From an uncultured Erythrobacter sp. (lineage in GTDB: Bacteria; Pseudomonadota; Alphaproteobacteria; Sphingomonadales; Sphingomonadaceae), in assembly GCA_947499505.1 (NCBI GenBank), contig CANMOQ010000001.1:1377144-1441143 (forward strand): a stretch of DNA of 64,000 nt, written 5' to 3'. Numbering within the stretch: position 1 is the first letter of the stretch; every line of letters starts with the position of its first letter. Made by a program: the position numbers and the translations under genes. Positions 43,283-51,970 of this stretch are shown here, one piece after another. The notes below the pieces were generated by a model, which was not told where the DNA came from, searched no databases, and worked only from the letters and a program-made list of their open reading frames with translations.

Positions 43283-43884
43283 TGCGTTGCCCCTGTCGCA
43301 GCCTCTTCTGCAGCGTCATCCAGCGCACTTAGCGCACGCGATGCTGCGATCCGGATATCCTGTTGCTCCATGTGCGCAGCCATCAAAACGCTACTAACGC
43401 GCTCTTCGCTGATCTTGCTGATCTGGCAGCGCACAGTGGCCCGGCGCATCATGATCAAATCAATCTCATCCTGATATGCGATGGTCACATCCAGAATGCA
43501 CGGCGTATTCTGATACGCCTCGACTAAGGCCGTTAGCTGAGACTGGCTTTGGGCGAAGCGCTTCTGGTATTTCTCAGGCGGAATGAGCGGGCAGACCAAG
43601 ACGGACGAGCGAACATGTTTGCGGATTGCGGCGCGCAATTGCTTGCGCTCCTCTGCCACATTCTGGAGTTCCTCGACGGATAGGAATTCCGGCTGTGCAG
43701 AAGCCGACGCAGGAGCTGAGCCGAGCGCAGATGCTGCGATCAGCGCTCCGACGATAAGCATCGAGGAGATTGCATTGGCCCCCGACATCAGTGGCGTATT
43801 CAACGCCGGGATACCCGACCAGACAACGTAATAGCCCACGAAACAGGCCAAAACGAAGACCAACAGGATTGAGATGAATTCCAT
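43279..43884 (-). CDS. chimeric protein: PntAB-like N-terminal half fused to an unknown domain
   Basis: A 201-residue protein. Residues 1-57 ([20 protein letters not shown] ... [28 protein letters not shown]) are a close copy of the first two membrane segments of PntAB. A hand alignment of the 5' DNA gives about 18 mismatches in roughly 135 bases. From residue 58 the PntAB sequence stops; instead there is an unrelated soluble domain (about 58-201) with three cysteines and a helical pattern reminiscent of the two-cysteine repeats of the next gene. The third PntAB helix is missing, so it cannot replace PntAB; it may insert in the membrane and display the C-terminal domain. The stop overlaps the next start by 4 bases, and the upstream gene ends 2 bases before it. 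Confidence 0.8.
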   Translation of the reverse strand: MEFISILLVFVLACFVGYYVVWSGIPALNTPLMSGANAISSMLIVGALIAASALGSAPASASAQPEFLSVEELQNVAEERKQLRAAIRKHVRSSVLVCPLIPPEKYQKRFAQSQSQLTALVEAYQNTPCILDVTIAYQDEIDLIMMRRATVRCQISKISEERVSSVLMAAHMEQQDIRIAASRALSALDDAAEEAATGATQ

Positions 43885-43886
43885 CT

Positions 43887-44753
43887 TTATTCCACCAAAA
43901 TAACTTCACCAGAAGTGTATCCGTCAGGAGTGTCGAAGAGTTCGATCAACTGTCCTTCAAAGCCTTTGCTGACCTTTATCAAAGCGTTTTCCTTCCTCCG
44001 CTCGAGAATTTCTAGTTCCAAGCCAAGAATGGAAAAAATGCTCGGAAGTTCGCCGCTGGTGCAAACTGATGGCGGTGTAGGGTCCGAACAGAGGCGATAC
44101 ATCCCTTCCCGACGCTTTTCTCTTCCAACACGAAAAAAGAATTGAGCGAGCGAGTCAGCATCGACGCTTTTAGAAAAGCTACGGTCACCATCGAGCACGC
44201 TTTGGAAAAAGTTTCCCTTGTCGAGGAACCTTCCAAAATGAAACGACATATGCGGCGCCCCCTTCATCGATTGGGGATCAGCCTCACTCAGCGAAACTTC
44301 ACCAAGCTTCTCGCGCTTTGAGGGGTAGTCGCCCGAAAGCGCAAACCACCAATATGAACCGCTACTCTTGGAGAACCAGGTGTCAGGCCGCTGGTCGCCA
44401 TCTTCATCCACCAGGCAAACCCGCTTTTTCGCCGATAGGTACTGCTTAGCCTCGCTCTTGGGTATGTTGCATACTGTGAACTTGTCAGACGTTAGCTGGA
44501 CAAGTTGACCGCCTTTGGGGAAGAGAGCTGTCCCGTCAACCGACTGGATCGCTGCATCCGCAACGTAGAGTTTCGTAGGCCATAGCCGCGTCTCAACAAT
44601 AACCTTGGTCTTTTTGAACCAAGCCGGCTCGGCCATCGCGTCAGTTTCACCAACAACCCAATGCAATGCATAATCAGGGGCGGTATCGTCAGCATTAGCG
44701 CCTTGAGCGAGACCTGCGAGGATGCTGAGCGATAGCAAAATCTTCCAACTCAT
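43887..44753 (-). CDS. secreted hypothetical protein inside the pnt operon
   Basis: A 288-residue protein with a signal peptide ([17 protein letters not shown]) and a soluble, mixed-charge body containing [15 protein letters not shown], which resembles a calcium-binding-like acidic loop, and several cysteines. I do not recognise the family. The start overlaps the pntAA stop by 4 bases (ATGA), so it is translated with the transhydrogenase genes. Base composition seems slightly lower in GC than pntAA, judged by eye. Together with the two following genes it forms an insertion between pntAA and pntAB. Confidence 0.65.
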   Translation of the reverse strand: MSWKILLSLSILAGLAQGANADDTAPDYALHWVVGETDAMAEPAWFKKTKVIVETRLWPTKLYVADAAIQSVDGTALFPKGGQLVQLTSDKFTVCNIPKSEAKQYLSAKKRVCLVDEDGDQRPDTWFSKSSGSYWWFALSGDYPSKREKLGEVSLSEADPQSMKGAPHMSFHFGRFLDKGNFFQSVLDGDRSFSKSVDADSLAQFFFRVGREKRREGMYRLCSDPTPPSVCTSGELPSIFSILGLELEILERRKENALIKVSKGFEGQLIELFDTPDGYTSGEVILVE

Positions 44754-45871
44754 CCCAACAACCTCTCGTTCACCACCTTGCCGCCCTGTGTCAGACGGAT
44801 CGCATCGCCAATCTCGTCGTCGAGCTCTGGCCTGCCCGCTTCCTTGTCCCAGAACGCGCTGAGGAAGTTGAAGTGGTTGCGCGCAAACAGGGCCGAGGCA
44901 TCGGCGGGCAATTGCGCAGGCGTGTTGGCATAGCCGATGATTTTGACGCCGTGCTTCTCGACCGTCTTGTCGGGCTTTGAGCCCTCGACATTGCCGCCTT
45001 GTGCAACAGCCAAATCAAAGATCACGCTGCCCGGCTTCATCGTCGCGATTTGCGCGTCCGTGATTAGCACGGGAGCCGCGCGTCCGGGGATCAGCGCGGT
45101 GGTGATCACAATGTCCTGTTTCGCGATGTGCTCTGAGACGAGTTTGGCCTGAGCCGCCTTGTACTCATCGCTCATTTCAGTGGCGTATCCGCCCGAGCCT
45201 TCGCCTTCAATTCCGGCCACATCTTCGACAAAAATCGCCTTTGCGCCAAGGCTTTCGATCTGTTCCTTAGTAGCGGATCTGACATCGGTTGCCGACACTT
45301 GCGCGCCAAGCCGCCGCGCGGTGGCAATCGCTTGGAGGCCCGCGACGCCGACACCCATTACAAAGGCTTTCGCGGCTTGAACCGTGCCCGCCGCCGTCAT
45401 CATCATGGGAAAGGCGCGGCCATAGGTGTCCGCCGCCGCCAGCACCGCTTTGTAACCGGACAGGTTCGATTGGCTGGAGAGCACATCCATGCTCTGCGCA
45501 CGGGTGATGCGCGGCATAAATTCCATGCTCAGCGCCTCCAGCCCGGCAGCGGCATAGGCCTCTACCCGCGCTGTATCGCTGAACGGGTCAAACAGCGCCG
45601 CGACCAATGCGCCGGATTTCGCGCCTTTCAGCGCTATTACATCCGGTGCTTGAATGCCCAGAACGATGTCCGCATCTTTAACTGTGGCCGCCGCTTTGCC
45701 GACGCTGGCACCCGCTTCTGCGAACGCCTCGTCCGTAATGGAGGCGTACAGTCCCGCCCCGCTTTCGATCGCCACTTCGTTGCCTAAGCCAATGAACTTT
45801 TTGACTGTTTCCGGTGTTGCGGCAACACGCGTTTCACCGGCGGCTTGCTCTTTAAGAACGGCGATCTTCAT
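44750..45871 (-). CDS. pntAA: NAD(P) transhydrogenase subunit alpha part 1 (NAD-binding)
   Basis: The soluble NAD(H)-binding domain I of the split transhydrogenase: MKIAVLKEQAAGETRVAATP at the N-terminus, SQSNLSGYKAVLAAADTYGRAFPMM, the nucleotide-binding GVGVAGLQAIATARRLGAQVSATDVR, and VITTALIPGRAAPVLIT. At 373 residues it is the normal length for this form. It starts 9 bases after the small oxidase-subunit-like gene and is followed by three unusual genes before pntAB. Confidence 0.96.
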   Translation of the reverse strand: MKIAVLKEQAAGETRVAATPETVKKFIGLGNEVAIESGAGLYASITDEAFAEAGASVGKAAATVKDADIVLGIQAPDVIALKGAKSGALVAALFDPFSDTARVEAYAAAGLEALSMEFMPRITRAQSMDVLSSQSNLSGYKAVLAAADTYGRAFPMMMTAAGTVQAAKAFVMGVGVAGLQAIATARRLGAQVSATDVRSATKEQIESLGAKAIFVEDVAGIEGEGSGGYATEMSDEYKAAQAKLVSEHIAKQDIVITTALIPGRAAPVLITDAQIATMKPGSVIFDLAVAQGGNVEGSKPDKTVEKHGVKIIGYANTPAQLPADASALFARNHFNFLSAFWDKEAGRPELDDEIGDAIRLTQGGKVVNERLLG

Positions 45872-45880
45872 GCAGGCGTC

Positions 45881-46003
45881 CTATTCAGCGATCATCATGA
45901 TGACGAACAGAGTAATCACGCAAATCAGGGGAATGGTCCACTTCAGCGAAGCAATGAAGCTGTCATAGGTTGATTTTGCATGGTCCATATCGTTGGCTGC
46001 CAT
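45881..46003 (-). CDS. aa3-type cytochrome c oxidase subunit IV-like peptide
   Basis: A 40-residue peptide, MAANDMDHAKSTYDSFIASL followed by one membrane helix (KWTIPLICVITLFVIMMIAE). The form 'D-x-x-x-x-x-x-T-Y-x-x-F-x-x-x-x-K-W' and length match the bacterial aa3 oxidase subunit IV family (COX4_pro_2). AAGGA lies 9 bases before the ATG. It is apparently the first gene of the pnt operon, an arrangement common in sphingomonads; the oxidase core genes are not in the window. Confidence 0.88.
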   Translation of the reverse strand: MAANDMDHAKSTYDSFIASLKWTIPLICVITLFVIMMIAE

Positions 46004-46267
46004 CGCACATATTCCTTCAAATCGTTGTCTGGCCTCACAAAAACCCTTTGCGTGAGACGTCCTAAATGTGCCCTATCGAAGCGCGCGAGCAAGCTCAAGC
46101 CCGCGCGATTGCTCGGTGCAGGAAAAGCGCGATTGAACGTCCCTTTAGGGGATTTGCGAAAGGAACAGCGAATAGCCTTAATCGGGTCTTTACTCCTGTT
46201 CGGTAAGGCCACTCATTAAGTAACCTTGGGGGAAGGCTCTCGAGGCGTTTTGGGATGGTAAACGTCG

Positions 46268-47686
46268 ATGTCCGAACTGGAAACGCGCCTGATAATGCTG
46301 ATTGATGACGAGCCGGCGCAAAGCCGCTTGATCTCAGCAATTGCCGCGCGTGAAGGCTGGCGGATTATCGTGGCGAGCGACGCGGAAGAGGCGATCGCTA
46401 TGCTGGGCACGCGCGAGGGCATGCAATTGTCCGCAATCCTGCTCGATCAATGGGTGCCAGGCGACGATGCCTGCGGCCTTATCCAAGAGCTGAAAATTCG
46501 CCGCCCCGCCCTGCCGATCCTGATGCTGACAACCAGCGCATCGCCATTGCTGGCGGTGGAAGCCATGCGAGCAGGCGCGAGCGATTATCTCGTCAAACCG
46601 ATTTCGCCCGACCGCCTGATGGAGGCGCTGCGCAGCGTCACCACCCGCGAAACTCCGAAAAAAGAGCTCGCCCCGCTGACTGAGAAAATGTCGGCAACGC
46701 TCGATTTCGATGCGATGATCGGCACAGCACCAAAATTCCGCACCGCTTTGGCGCAGGCGGCCAAGGCTGCGCGCGGCCACGGCCACGTCCTGATCGAAGG
46801 CGAAAGCGGCACTGGCAAAGAAATGCTGATGCGCGCGATGCACGCCGCCAGCCCGCGCAGCAAATCGCCGCTGCGAGTGATCAATATCGGTAGTGTACCG
46901 CCAAATTCGGTCGAATCCGTCCTGTTCGGGCATGAGCCAGACGCCTTTCCTGGCGCGTTTGATCGCCAGATCGGCGCAATGCAGCATTGTGACGGGGGCA
47001 CGCTGCTGCTCGATGAAGTCGACCGCCTGCCCAATGACATGCAGGCCCGCTTGGCTGAGACACTGGAGAGCGGCATCGTCCGCCCGGTTGGCGCAGCCCA
47101 CGGCTTCCGCGTTGATGTCCGCCTGCTTTCGGCGAGCAATTACTCGCTGGAGCGGCTGACCAAGACCAAGCATTTTGACCAGAAGCTCGCGGATAAGCTG
47201 GGCGGGACCAAGATCGAATTGCCGCCGCTGCGTGAGCGCACGGGGGACATCTCCGCTCTCACCCGCCATTTCCTCACCCGCATTGGTGAGCAGCCGGGCC
47301 TCAACCACCTTTCCATCAGCGACAGCGCGCTAACATTGCTGGCCGCGTTCGATTGGCCGGGCAATGTCCGGCAATTGCAATCCGTGCTGTTCCGCGCAGC
47401 GGTCTATTGCGAAGGTCAAACGCTGACCGCAGACAGCTTCCCTCAGCTCTCCGAAATGCTCGGCGAGCTGGAACAGCTCACCTCGCCTCAGCATGAAGGC
47501 GTGGGCGTGATGCTCTACACTGAGGATGGCAATCTGCGGCCTCTCGAAGAGATCGAAGCCGACGTTATTCGCCTCGCCATCGGCCATTATCGCGGCCGCA
47601 TGACCGAGGTTGCGCGCCGTCTGGGGATTGGCCGCTCGACGCTTTATCGCAAGCTGTCTGATCTTGGGATCGACAACGCCGCTTGA
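46268..47686 (+). CDS. NtrC-type response regulator with altered GAFTGA loop
   Basis: A 472-residue regulator: receiver domain (acid pocket Asp13/Asp14, phosphoacceptor Asp60, Lys110), AAA+ domain (Walker A GESGTGKE at 178-185, Walker B GGTLLLDEV at 243-251, arginine finger region LRERTGDI) and a C-terminal Fis-type helix-turn-helix (MTEVARRLGIGRSTLYRKLSDLGI). The sigma-54 contact loop, normally GAFTGA, reads DAFPGA (225-230), changing the key Gly and Thr. It may therefore regulate without activating sigma-54 polymerase. No partner histidine kinase is adjacent. The 264-base divergent region to the pnt operon contains its promoter. Confidence 0.92.
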   Translation: MSELETRLIMLIDDEPAQSRLISAIAAREGWRIIVASDAEEAIAMLGTREGMQLSAILLDQWVPGDDACGLIQELKIRRPALPILMLTTSASPLLAVEAMRAGASDYLVKPISPDRLMEALRSVTTRETPKKELAPLTEKMSATLDFDAMIGTAPKFRTALAQAAKAARGHGHVLIEGESGTGKEMLMRAMHAASPRSKSPLRVINIGSVPPNSVESVLFGHEPDAFPGAFDRQIGAMQHCDGGTLLLDEVDRLPNDMQARLAETLESGIVRPVGAAHGFRVDVRLLSASNYSLERLTKTKHFDQKLADKLGGTKIELPPLRERTGDISALTRHFLTRIGEQPGLNHLSISDSALTLLAAFDWPGNVRQLQSVLFRAAVYCEGQTLTADSFPQLSEMLGELEQLTSPQHEGVGVMLYTEDGNLRPLEEIEADVIRLAIGHYRGRMTEVARRLGIGRSTLYRKLSDLGIDNAA

Positions 47687-47732
47687 TGCGAGAGTGCTTG
47701 ATGCACTGCGTCGATCCGACTAGCGCAGCGTC

Positions 47733-48491
47733 ATGACACAAAACCAAGATTTCTCCGGGCGCACGGCGCTCGTCACTGGCGCCTCTTCTGGCATCGGCGC
47801 GGCATGCGCGAAGGCTTTGGCAGCGCGGGGCGCAAGCAGGTTGTTCCTCGTCGACTTAGATGGCCCTGGAATGGACGCGCTTAACCTCTCTTGTGAGGTC
47901 GACGCGGTCGTCGGGAGCGTAGCGGACGAAGCGCTGTGGAACGATCTTGAGCCGCGCCTCACGGGCCTCGACCACGCCATTGTAAATGCAGGCATCGGCT
48001 CTTTCGGCACTATCGCCGACATGAGCATGGAGCAATGGCGCCGGGTGATGGACGTCAACCTCGATGGCGCTTTCCTGACCCTGCGCGCGGCCATGCGGGC
48101 GATGAAAGACGGCGGCGGCAGCGCGGTTATCACTTCGTCTTCAACCGGGGTGAAGCCAATTGCAGGAATCGGGCCGTACGGCGTTGCGAAAGCGGCGGTT
48201 TCTCACATGACCCGCATTGCCGCGCTGGAAGGCGCACCCAGCAACATTCGCGTGAATGCAATCGCGCCGGGCGGGGTTGATACAAACATCTGGGAAAGTT
48301 CAGATGACTTCAAACGCTCGGTCGAAACGCAGGGCCGCGAGGCAACCATCAAGGCGATGGCAAGCACGACGCCGCTTGGCCGATTCGCCACTAGCGACGA
48401 GATCGCGAGCGATATCCTCTACATGCTGTCAGATGCAGGCGCGAACCTGACAGGCCATATCATGGTGTCTGACGGCGGCTTCACCCTGTAA
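47733..48491 (+). CDS. short-chain dehydrogenase/reductase
   Basis: A 252-residue classical SDR with the cofactor motif TGASSGIG (15-22), NAG, the catalytic Ser in SSSTG and YGVAKAAV giving Tyr-x-x-x-Lys, plus the C-terminal LSDAGANLTGHIMVSDGGFTL. NAD versus NADP preference suggests NAD (an Asp, VDLD, at the end of beta-2). Substrate unknown. It follows the response regulator by 46 bases and may be co-transcribed. Confidence 0.9.
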   Translation: MTQNQDFSGRTALVTGASSGIGAACAKALAARGASRLFLVDLDGPGMDALNLSCEVDAVVGSVADEALWNDLEPRLTGLDHAIVNAGIGSFGTIADMSMEQWRRVMDVNLDGAFLTLRAAMRAMKDGGGSAVITSSSTGVKPIAGIGPYGVAKAAVSHMTRIAALEGAPSNIRVNAIAPGGVDTNIWESSDDFKRSVETQGREATIKAMASTTPLGRFATSDEIASDILYMLSDAGANLTGHIMVSDGGFTL

Positions 48492-48514
48492 GCCGCCGCC
48501 AAGCTTAACTAAGC

Positions 48515-49690
48515 CTAGAAGCTGACCGTCTGCGTCACCCGGGTCTCACCCTCGCTGCCGCGCAGGCTCATGGTGAAGCTCTTTGCGTCCCAGTCGATCT
48601 CGACCAAGCCAAAGTTCTCTTCCGAGATAAAGTCCGTAAGCCGCTTTGGATCGGGCTCACGCGCGGTGTTGCGCTCGGTTGAGGAGAATGAGTAGTTCAT
48701 GGAGGAACTGGTCAGCTCCCACACCTCCTCGCCCTTCATCTCTGGACGCACATCGCTGTAAATCCCGCCTGCATGCCGGTCACCCGATAGCATGACCATG
48801 CCGCTCTCTTCGCGGCTCGCCAACATGTTATACAGGCGCTCGCGCTCCAGCGGCAGAGCTTCCCAGCTTTCGTAATTGTGCGCGTCGGTGATCACTTGGA
48901 TCGAAGACACCACCACCCGCAGATCGGCTGGTTTGGCCAATTCCTGCTCTAGCCATTGCCATTGCGCATCGCCGAGCATGGTTTTGCTCGCATCATTGCT
49001 CGGCACATAGGGGCCAAGCGGCGGGCGTTCTGGCGTGTAAGCCATCCGGTCCAAATCAGAGCGGAAGAAGCGCGTGTCGAGCATGATGATCTGGACGCGC
49101 TTGCCCTCTGGCCCGAATATCCGGCTTTCATAAATGCCGGGGCGCGACTTCACTTCATCAGATGATCCCCAGAACGTCTCAAAGATCGTCTCTGACCATC
49201 CGCGATAGGCAAAGTTTGCGCCGCCATCATTGAAGCCAAAATCGTGATCATCCCAAGTGATCATCATCGGCACTTGTCTGCGAAACTCGGCCAGCTCCAG
49301 CGTTTCGGCCTGCTGCTGATAGGCCGCGCGCAGGGTTGAAAGCGCCGCGTCCCCAGCCCAGCCCTGATCGCCGTAATTGTTGTCGCCGACAAACATAAAC
49401 AGATCAGGATTGGTTGCCGCAATCTGTGCCCACATATGCTGGCTGCGCGATTGGTGATTGCAGCTACCAAAGGCGAGGCGCGTCAGGACGCTCCCCTGGG
49501 CAAGCGACACATTCGCAGGCGCAACCGGCAGATCGATCTGGGTCTGAAGCTTCGCGTAATACGGGGCGAGCAGCTCATCCGCGCTCAGTGCGACTTCGGT
49601 CTCACTGCCCGAATGGCCATGGTCATCAGCCAAAGCCGGCGAAGCCACAGAAACAAGCAATCCGGCGATGAGAGGCGAGAAAACGCGCAT
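48515..49690 (-). CDS. exported PhoD-like metallophosphatase
   Basis: A 391-residue exported protein: signal peptide MRVFSPLIAGLLVSVASPALA, then the PhoD-type metal-binding motifs FGSCNHQS, FVGDNNYGD, WDDHDFGFNDGG and SGDRHAGGIY. PhoD-like enzymes are calcium/iron-dependent phosphodiesterases or alkaline phosphatases; the exact substrate is unknown. The frame is open further upstream, but GGAG 7 bases before ATG 49690, together with the signal peptide, fixes the start. It lies downstream of an outer-membrane protein gene, from which it is separated by a terminator. Confidence 0.88.
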   Translation of the reverse strand: MRVFSPLIAGLLVSVASPALADDHGHSGSETEVALSADELLAPYYAKLQTQIDLPVAPANVSLAQGSVLTRLAFGSCNHQSRSQHMWAQIAATNPDLFMFVGDNNYGDQGWAGDAALSTLRAAYQQQAETLELAEFRRQVPMMITWDDHDFGFNDGGANFAYRGWSETIFETFWGSSDEVKSRPGIYESRIFGPEGKRVQIIMLDTRFFRSDLDRMAYTPERPPLGPYVPSNDASKTMLGDAQWQWLEQELAKPADLRVVVSSIQVITDAHNYESWEALPLERERLYNMLASREESGMVMLSGDRHAGGIYSDVRPEMKGEEVWELTSSSMNYSFSSTERNTAREPDPKRLTDFISEENFGLVEIDWDAKSFTMSLRGSEGETRVTQTVSF

Positions 49691-49761
49691 AAGGAAACTC
49701 CAAAAGGCAATCTGAATCGTCAGATGAGCGCTTGCCATGACCTTTCCATGACACGCAAACA

Positions 49762-49795
49762 AAATCCCCCTCCGGCGCGGGCCAAAGGGGGATTT
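49762..49795 (-). terminator. rho-independent terminator after the outer-membrane barrel gene
   Basis: Perfect 10-base arms (AAATCCCCCT at 49762-49771 and AGGGGGATTT at 49786-49795) around a 14-base loop. Read on the minus strand, the stem is followed by TTTTGTTTG, the T-run expected after the gene at 49849-50622. Confidence 0.8.
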
Positions 49796-49848
49796 CGTCA
49801 TGTTAGGCGCGCCGTCGATCGGCCCAGCGATCGGTAAAGCGCAATCGC

Positions 49849-50622
49849 CTAAAAGCGGTAGCGGACACCGGCCAGCAGGCTGACGGTTTCAAACCGGCCA
49901 TCCAGATCAGCGTTAAACGCATTCGCGCCGCCGCCGACAAATGTGCGCTCAAAATCGAGGCCCGATACGCGCTGATACCGCACGCGGGTCTGAAGCTCGA
50001 TGTTGTCGCTAAGGACAAACTGAACGCCAATATTGCTTTGCAGCGAGAGGCCCGTGTCTGAACCGGTGATGGCAAAGGTGGGCGCGGTCGCGACGCCATT
50101 GTTGGGGAAGTAGTTCACGCCCGGCTCTACCTCAGCGACGCCTATGCCGCCGCCCCAGAACGGGATGACCTTCTGATTATCAGACCAGCGAATGTCGGAC
50201 TGATAATTGATCGAGAATGTGTTCACTTCGGCGCTTCCGCCAAAGGTCTGATTGCCGCCGTTGAAGCTGCCGCCGCTCACATCGGCTTCGGCATAGGAAT
50301 ATTCGACTTCAACGCTGGGTTGAAACAGGCCAAAAATGCGCTTTGGAATGCGGTAACCAACGGCAACCGTGCCAACGAAGCCTTCGTCCGATTGCACGTC
50401 CACGCTGGCAGGCGCGCCGGCCACACCGGGGGATGCGCCTTGCGGGTCTTGAACACCGGTGAAGGTTTCATCGCTGGGCGAGGTCACGCCAGCCTGCAGC
50501 GATACGTAAACGCCGCCTTCTGGGGTGAAATTATCCGACTGAGCGGCGGCTGGCGCGGCGAAAGCAATCGCCGGAAGAGCGAGCAGGAATGCAAGAGTGC
50601 GAGGGGTGCTAGAAAAGATCAT
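49849..50622 (-). CDS. outer-membrane beta-barrel protein
   Basis: A 257-residue protein: signal peptide ending PAAAQSD, then amphipathic alternation and a final ...GVRYRF, whose terminal Phe is the barrel-insertion signal. Segments such as GGVYVSLQAGVTSPSDETF and FEPSVEVEYSYAEADVSGG-like stretches fit an eight-stranded OmpA/opacity-type barrel. A family name cannot be given with certainty. It ends at a clear terminator. A second barrel protein of the same general type is at 51971-52759, with folP between them. Confidence 0.8.
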   Translation of the reverse strand: MIFSSTPRTLAFLLALPAIAFAAPAAAQSDNFTPEGGVYVSLQAGVTSPSDETFTGVQDPQGASPGVAGAPASVDVQSDEGFVGTVAVGYRIPKRIFGLFQPSVEVEYSYAEADVSGGSFNGGNQTFGGSAEVNTFSINYQSDIRWSDNQKVIPFWGGGIGVAEVEPGVNYFPNNGVATAPTFAITGSDTGLSLQSNIGVQFVLSDNIELQTRVRYQRVSGLDFERTFVGGGANAFNADLDGRFETVSLLAGVRYRF

Positions 50623-50742
50623 TTGCGGGGTCCAATTCTCGATAAGGGGTGCCTCCCCTTTCGCGTCCCTTGCCCGAGTGGTTACACGGACCCCCTTTTT
50701 TTATTTCACAGCGGGCAAATTTTCGAAGCTGTCATATGCCAT

Positions 50743-51858
50743 CTACAGCGGCGGCAAATGCGCAAAATCAGTGAGCGCCGCATCGCGCATTCCGCGCCAG
50801 ACATTGCGCGCCTGAACCGTCTCAGCAACATCATGCACCCGCAGGATATGCACGCCCGCATTCATGCCGAGCGTCGCCAGCGCAATCGATCCGCCAAGCC
50901 GCTCATGCGCGCCTGCCTCATTCGACAAAGCCCCGATCATCCGCTTTCGGCTGACACCCAGAAGGATTGGCGAACCCAGCGCATGGAACAATGGCAGCGC
51001 GTTCAGCAAAGCGAGGTTTTCCGCCAGGCTTTTGCCAAAGCCGATGCCGGGATCGAGGATGATCTTATCCTCGGCGATGCCCGCCGCGATGGCGTTGGAG
51101 CGGACCTCTTTGAGGAAATCAAACACGTCGAAGACAACATCTTTGTAATCGCCGCCCTCGTGCAAATCCTCTCCGCTGCCCGGCGCATGCATCAGGATCA
51201 CCGGGCACAGTGCGTTCGCGACCAATTCGGCGGTGCGCGGGTCATAGCGCATGGCCGAGACGTCGTTGGCTGCATGCGCGCCAGCGGCCAATGCCGCCTC
51301 CAGCACGCCTGCTCTGCGCGTATCAACAGTGATCGCTGCGCCCATACTGGCGCAATATTCCACAGCGGGCAGGACGCGGTCTTTCTCGTCCCCCTCCCAC
51401 GTCGCGGCGGCGCCCGGGCGGGTGCTTTCCCCGCCAATGTCGATGATGCTCGCGCCTGCCTCGAGCATGGCGGAGGCATGCGCGCGGCCCACATCGGGCT
51501 TTTCCAGAAACTCGCCGCCATCAGAAAAACTGTCCGGCGTCACATTGAGGATGCCCATGACCTGCGGCTGATCAAGGCGAATGGTGCGCTCACCCAGTTC
51601 GAGCGGCGCGTGCGCCTTTTGCAGGTTGGCCCATTGCCCGCGTGCCTCCGCCTCCAGATCGCCGCCGACCTTCGCAAAGGCTTCCTCCGCCTCGCGCACG
51701 CCGAACAGATGCCGCGCTGTGACCGCACCGTCCTGGCGCACCACGCAGGCAAAACGGCTTGCATAAACCATCGAGCCAGCAAGCTGGATCGCGGCCCCAT
51801 CATTGTGCTGAGGACCCGGCGCAAAGCCGATCGGGCAGATATAGACGCTCCCACTCAT
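50743..51858 (-). CDS. folP: dihydropteroate synthase
   Basis: Condenses p-aminobenzoate with hydroxymethyl-dihydropterin pyrophosphate in folate synthesis. The core begins at MGILNVTPDSFSDGG and continues with IDIGGESTRPGA, ITVDTRRAGV, LDPGIGFGKSLAENL and SRKRMIGAL. The product has about 100 extra residues at the N-terminus (MSGSVYICPIGFAPGPQHND ... KAHAPLELG) before the core, as often seen in sphingomonads. Start ATG 51858 is chosen; ATG 51864 is equally possible. Complete motif set. Confidence 0.95.
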   Translation of the reverse strand: MSGSVYICPIGFAPGPQHNDGAAIQLAGSMVYASRFACVVRQDGAVTARHLFGVREAEEAFAKVGGDLEAEARGQWANLQKAHAPLELGERTIRLDQPQVMGILNVTPDSFSDGGEFLEKPDVGRAHASAMLEAGASIIDIGGESTRPGAAATWEGDEKDRVLPAVEYCASMGAAITVDTRRAGVLEAALAAGAHAANDVSAMRYDPRTAELVANALCPVILMHAPGSGEDLHEGGDYKDVVFDVFDFLKEVRSNAIAAGIAEDKIILDPGIGFGKSLAENLALLNALPLFHALGSPILLGVSRKRMIGALSNEAGAHERLGGSIALATLGMNAGVHILRVHDVAETVQARNVWRGMRDAALTDFAHLPPL

Positions 51859-51922
51859 GGCCATCAGGGTTAGGACGCAAATCCGCCAGCGCAAAGGCCT
51901 CAATTGTCTCCACGCACAAAAA

Positions 51923-51950
51923 AGGGGCCATGCCTGCTGGCACGGCCCCT
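51923..51950 (-). terminator. rho-independent terminator after the second barrel gene
   Basis: Arms AGGGGCCATG (51923-51932) and CACGGCCCCT (51941-51950) pair with one mismatch around an 8-base loop. On the minus strand the stem is followed by TTTTTT, consistent with termination of the gene that ends at 51971. Confidence 0.8.
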
Positions 51951-51970
51951 CTCCCGAGGATATTTAGCGA

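Noticed and set aside
50320..51873. 517-codon + strand open frame opposite the barrel gene and folP
   Set aside because: It spans two unrelated minus-strand genes and reads as composition-driven sequence; folP on the other strand has complete motifs.
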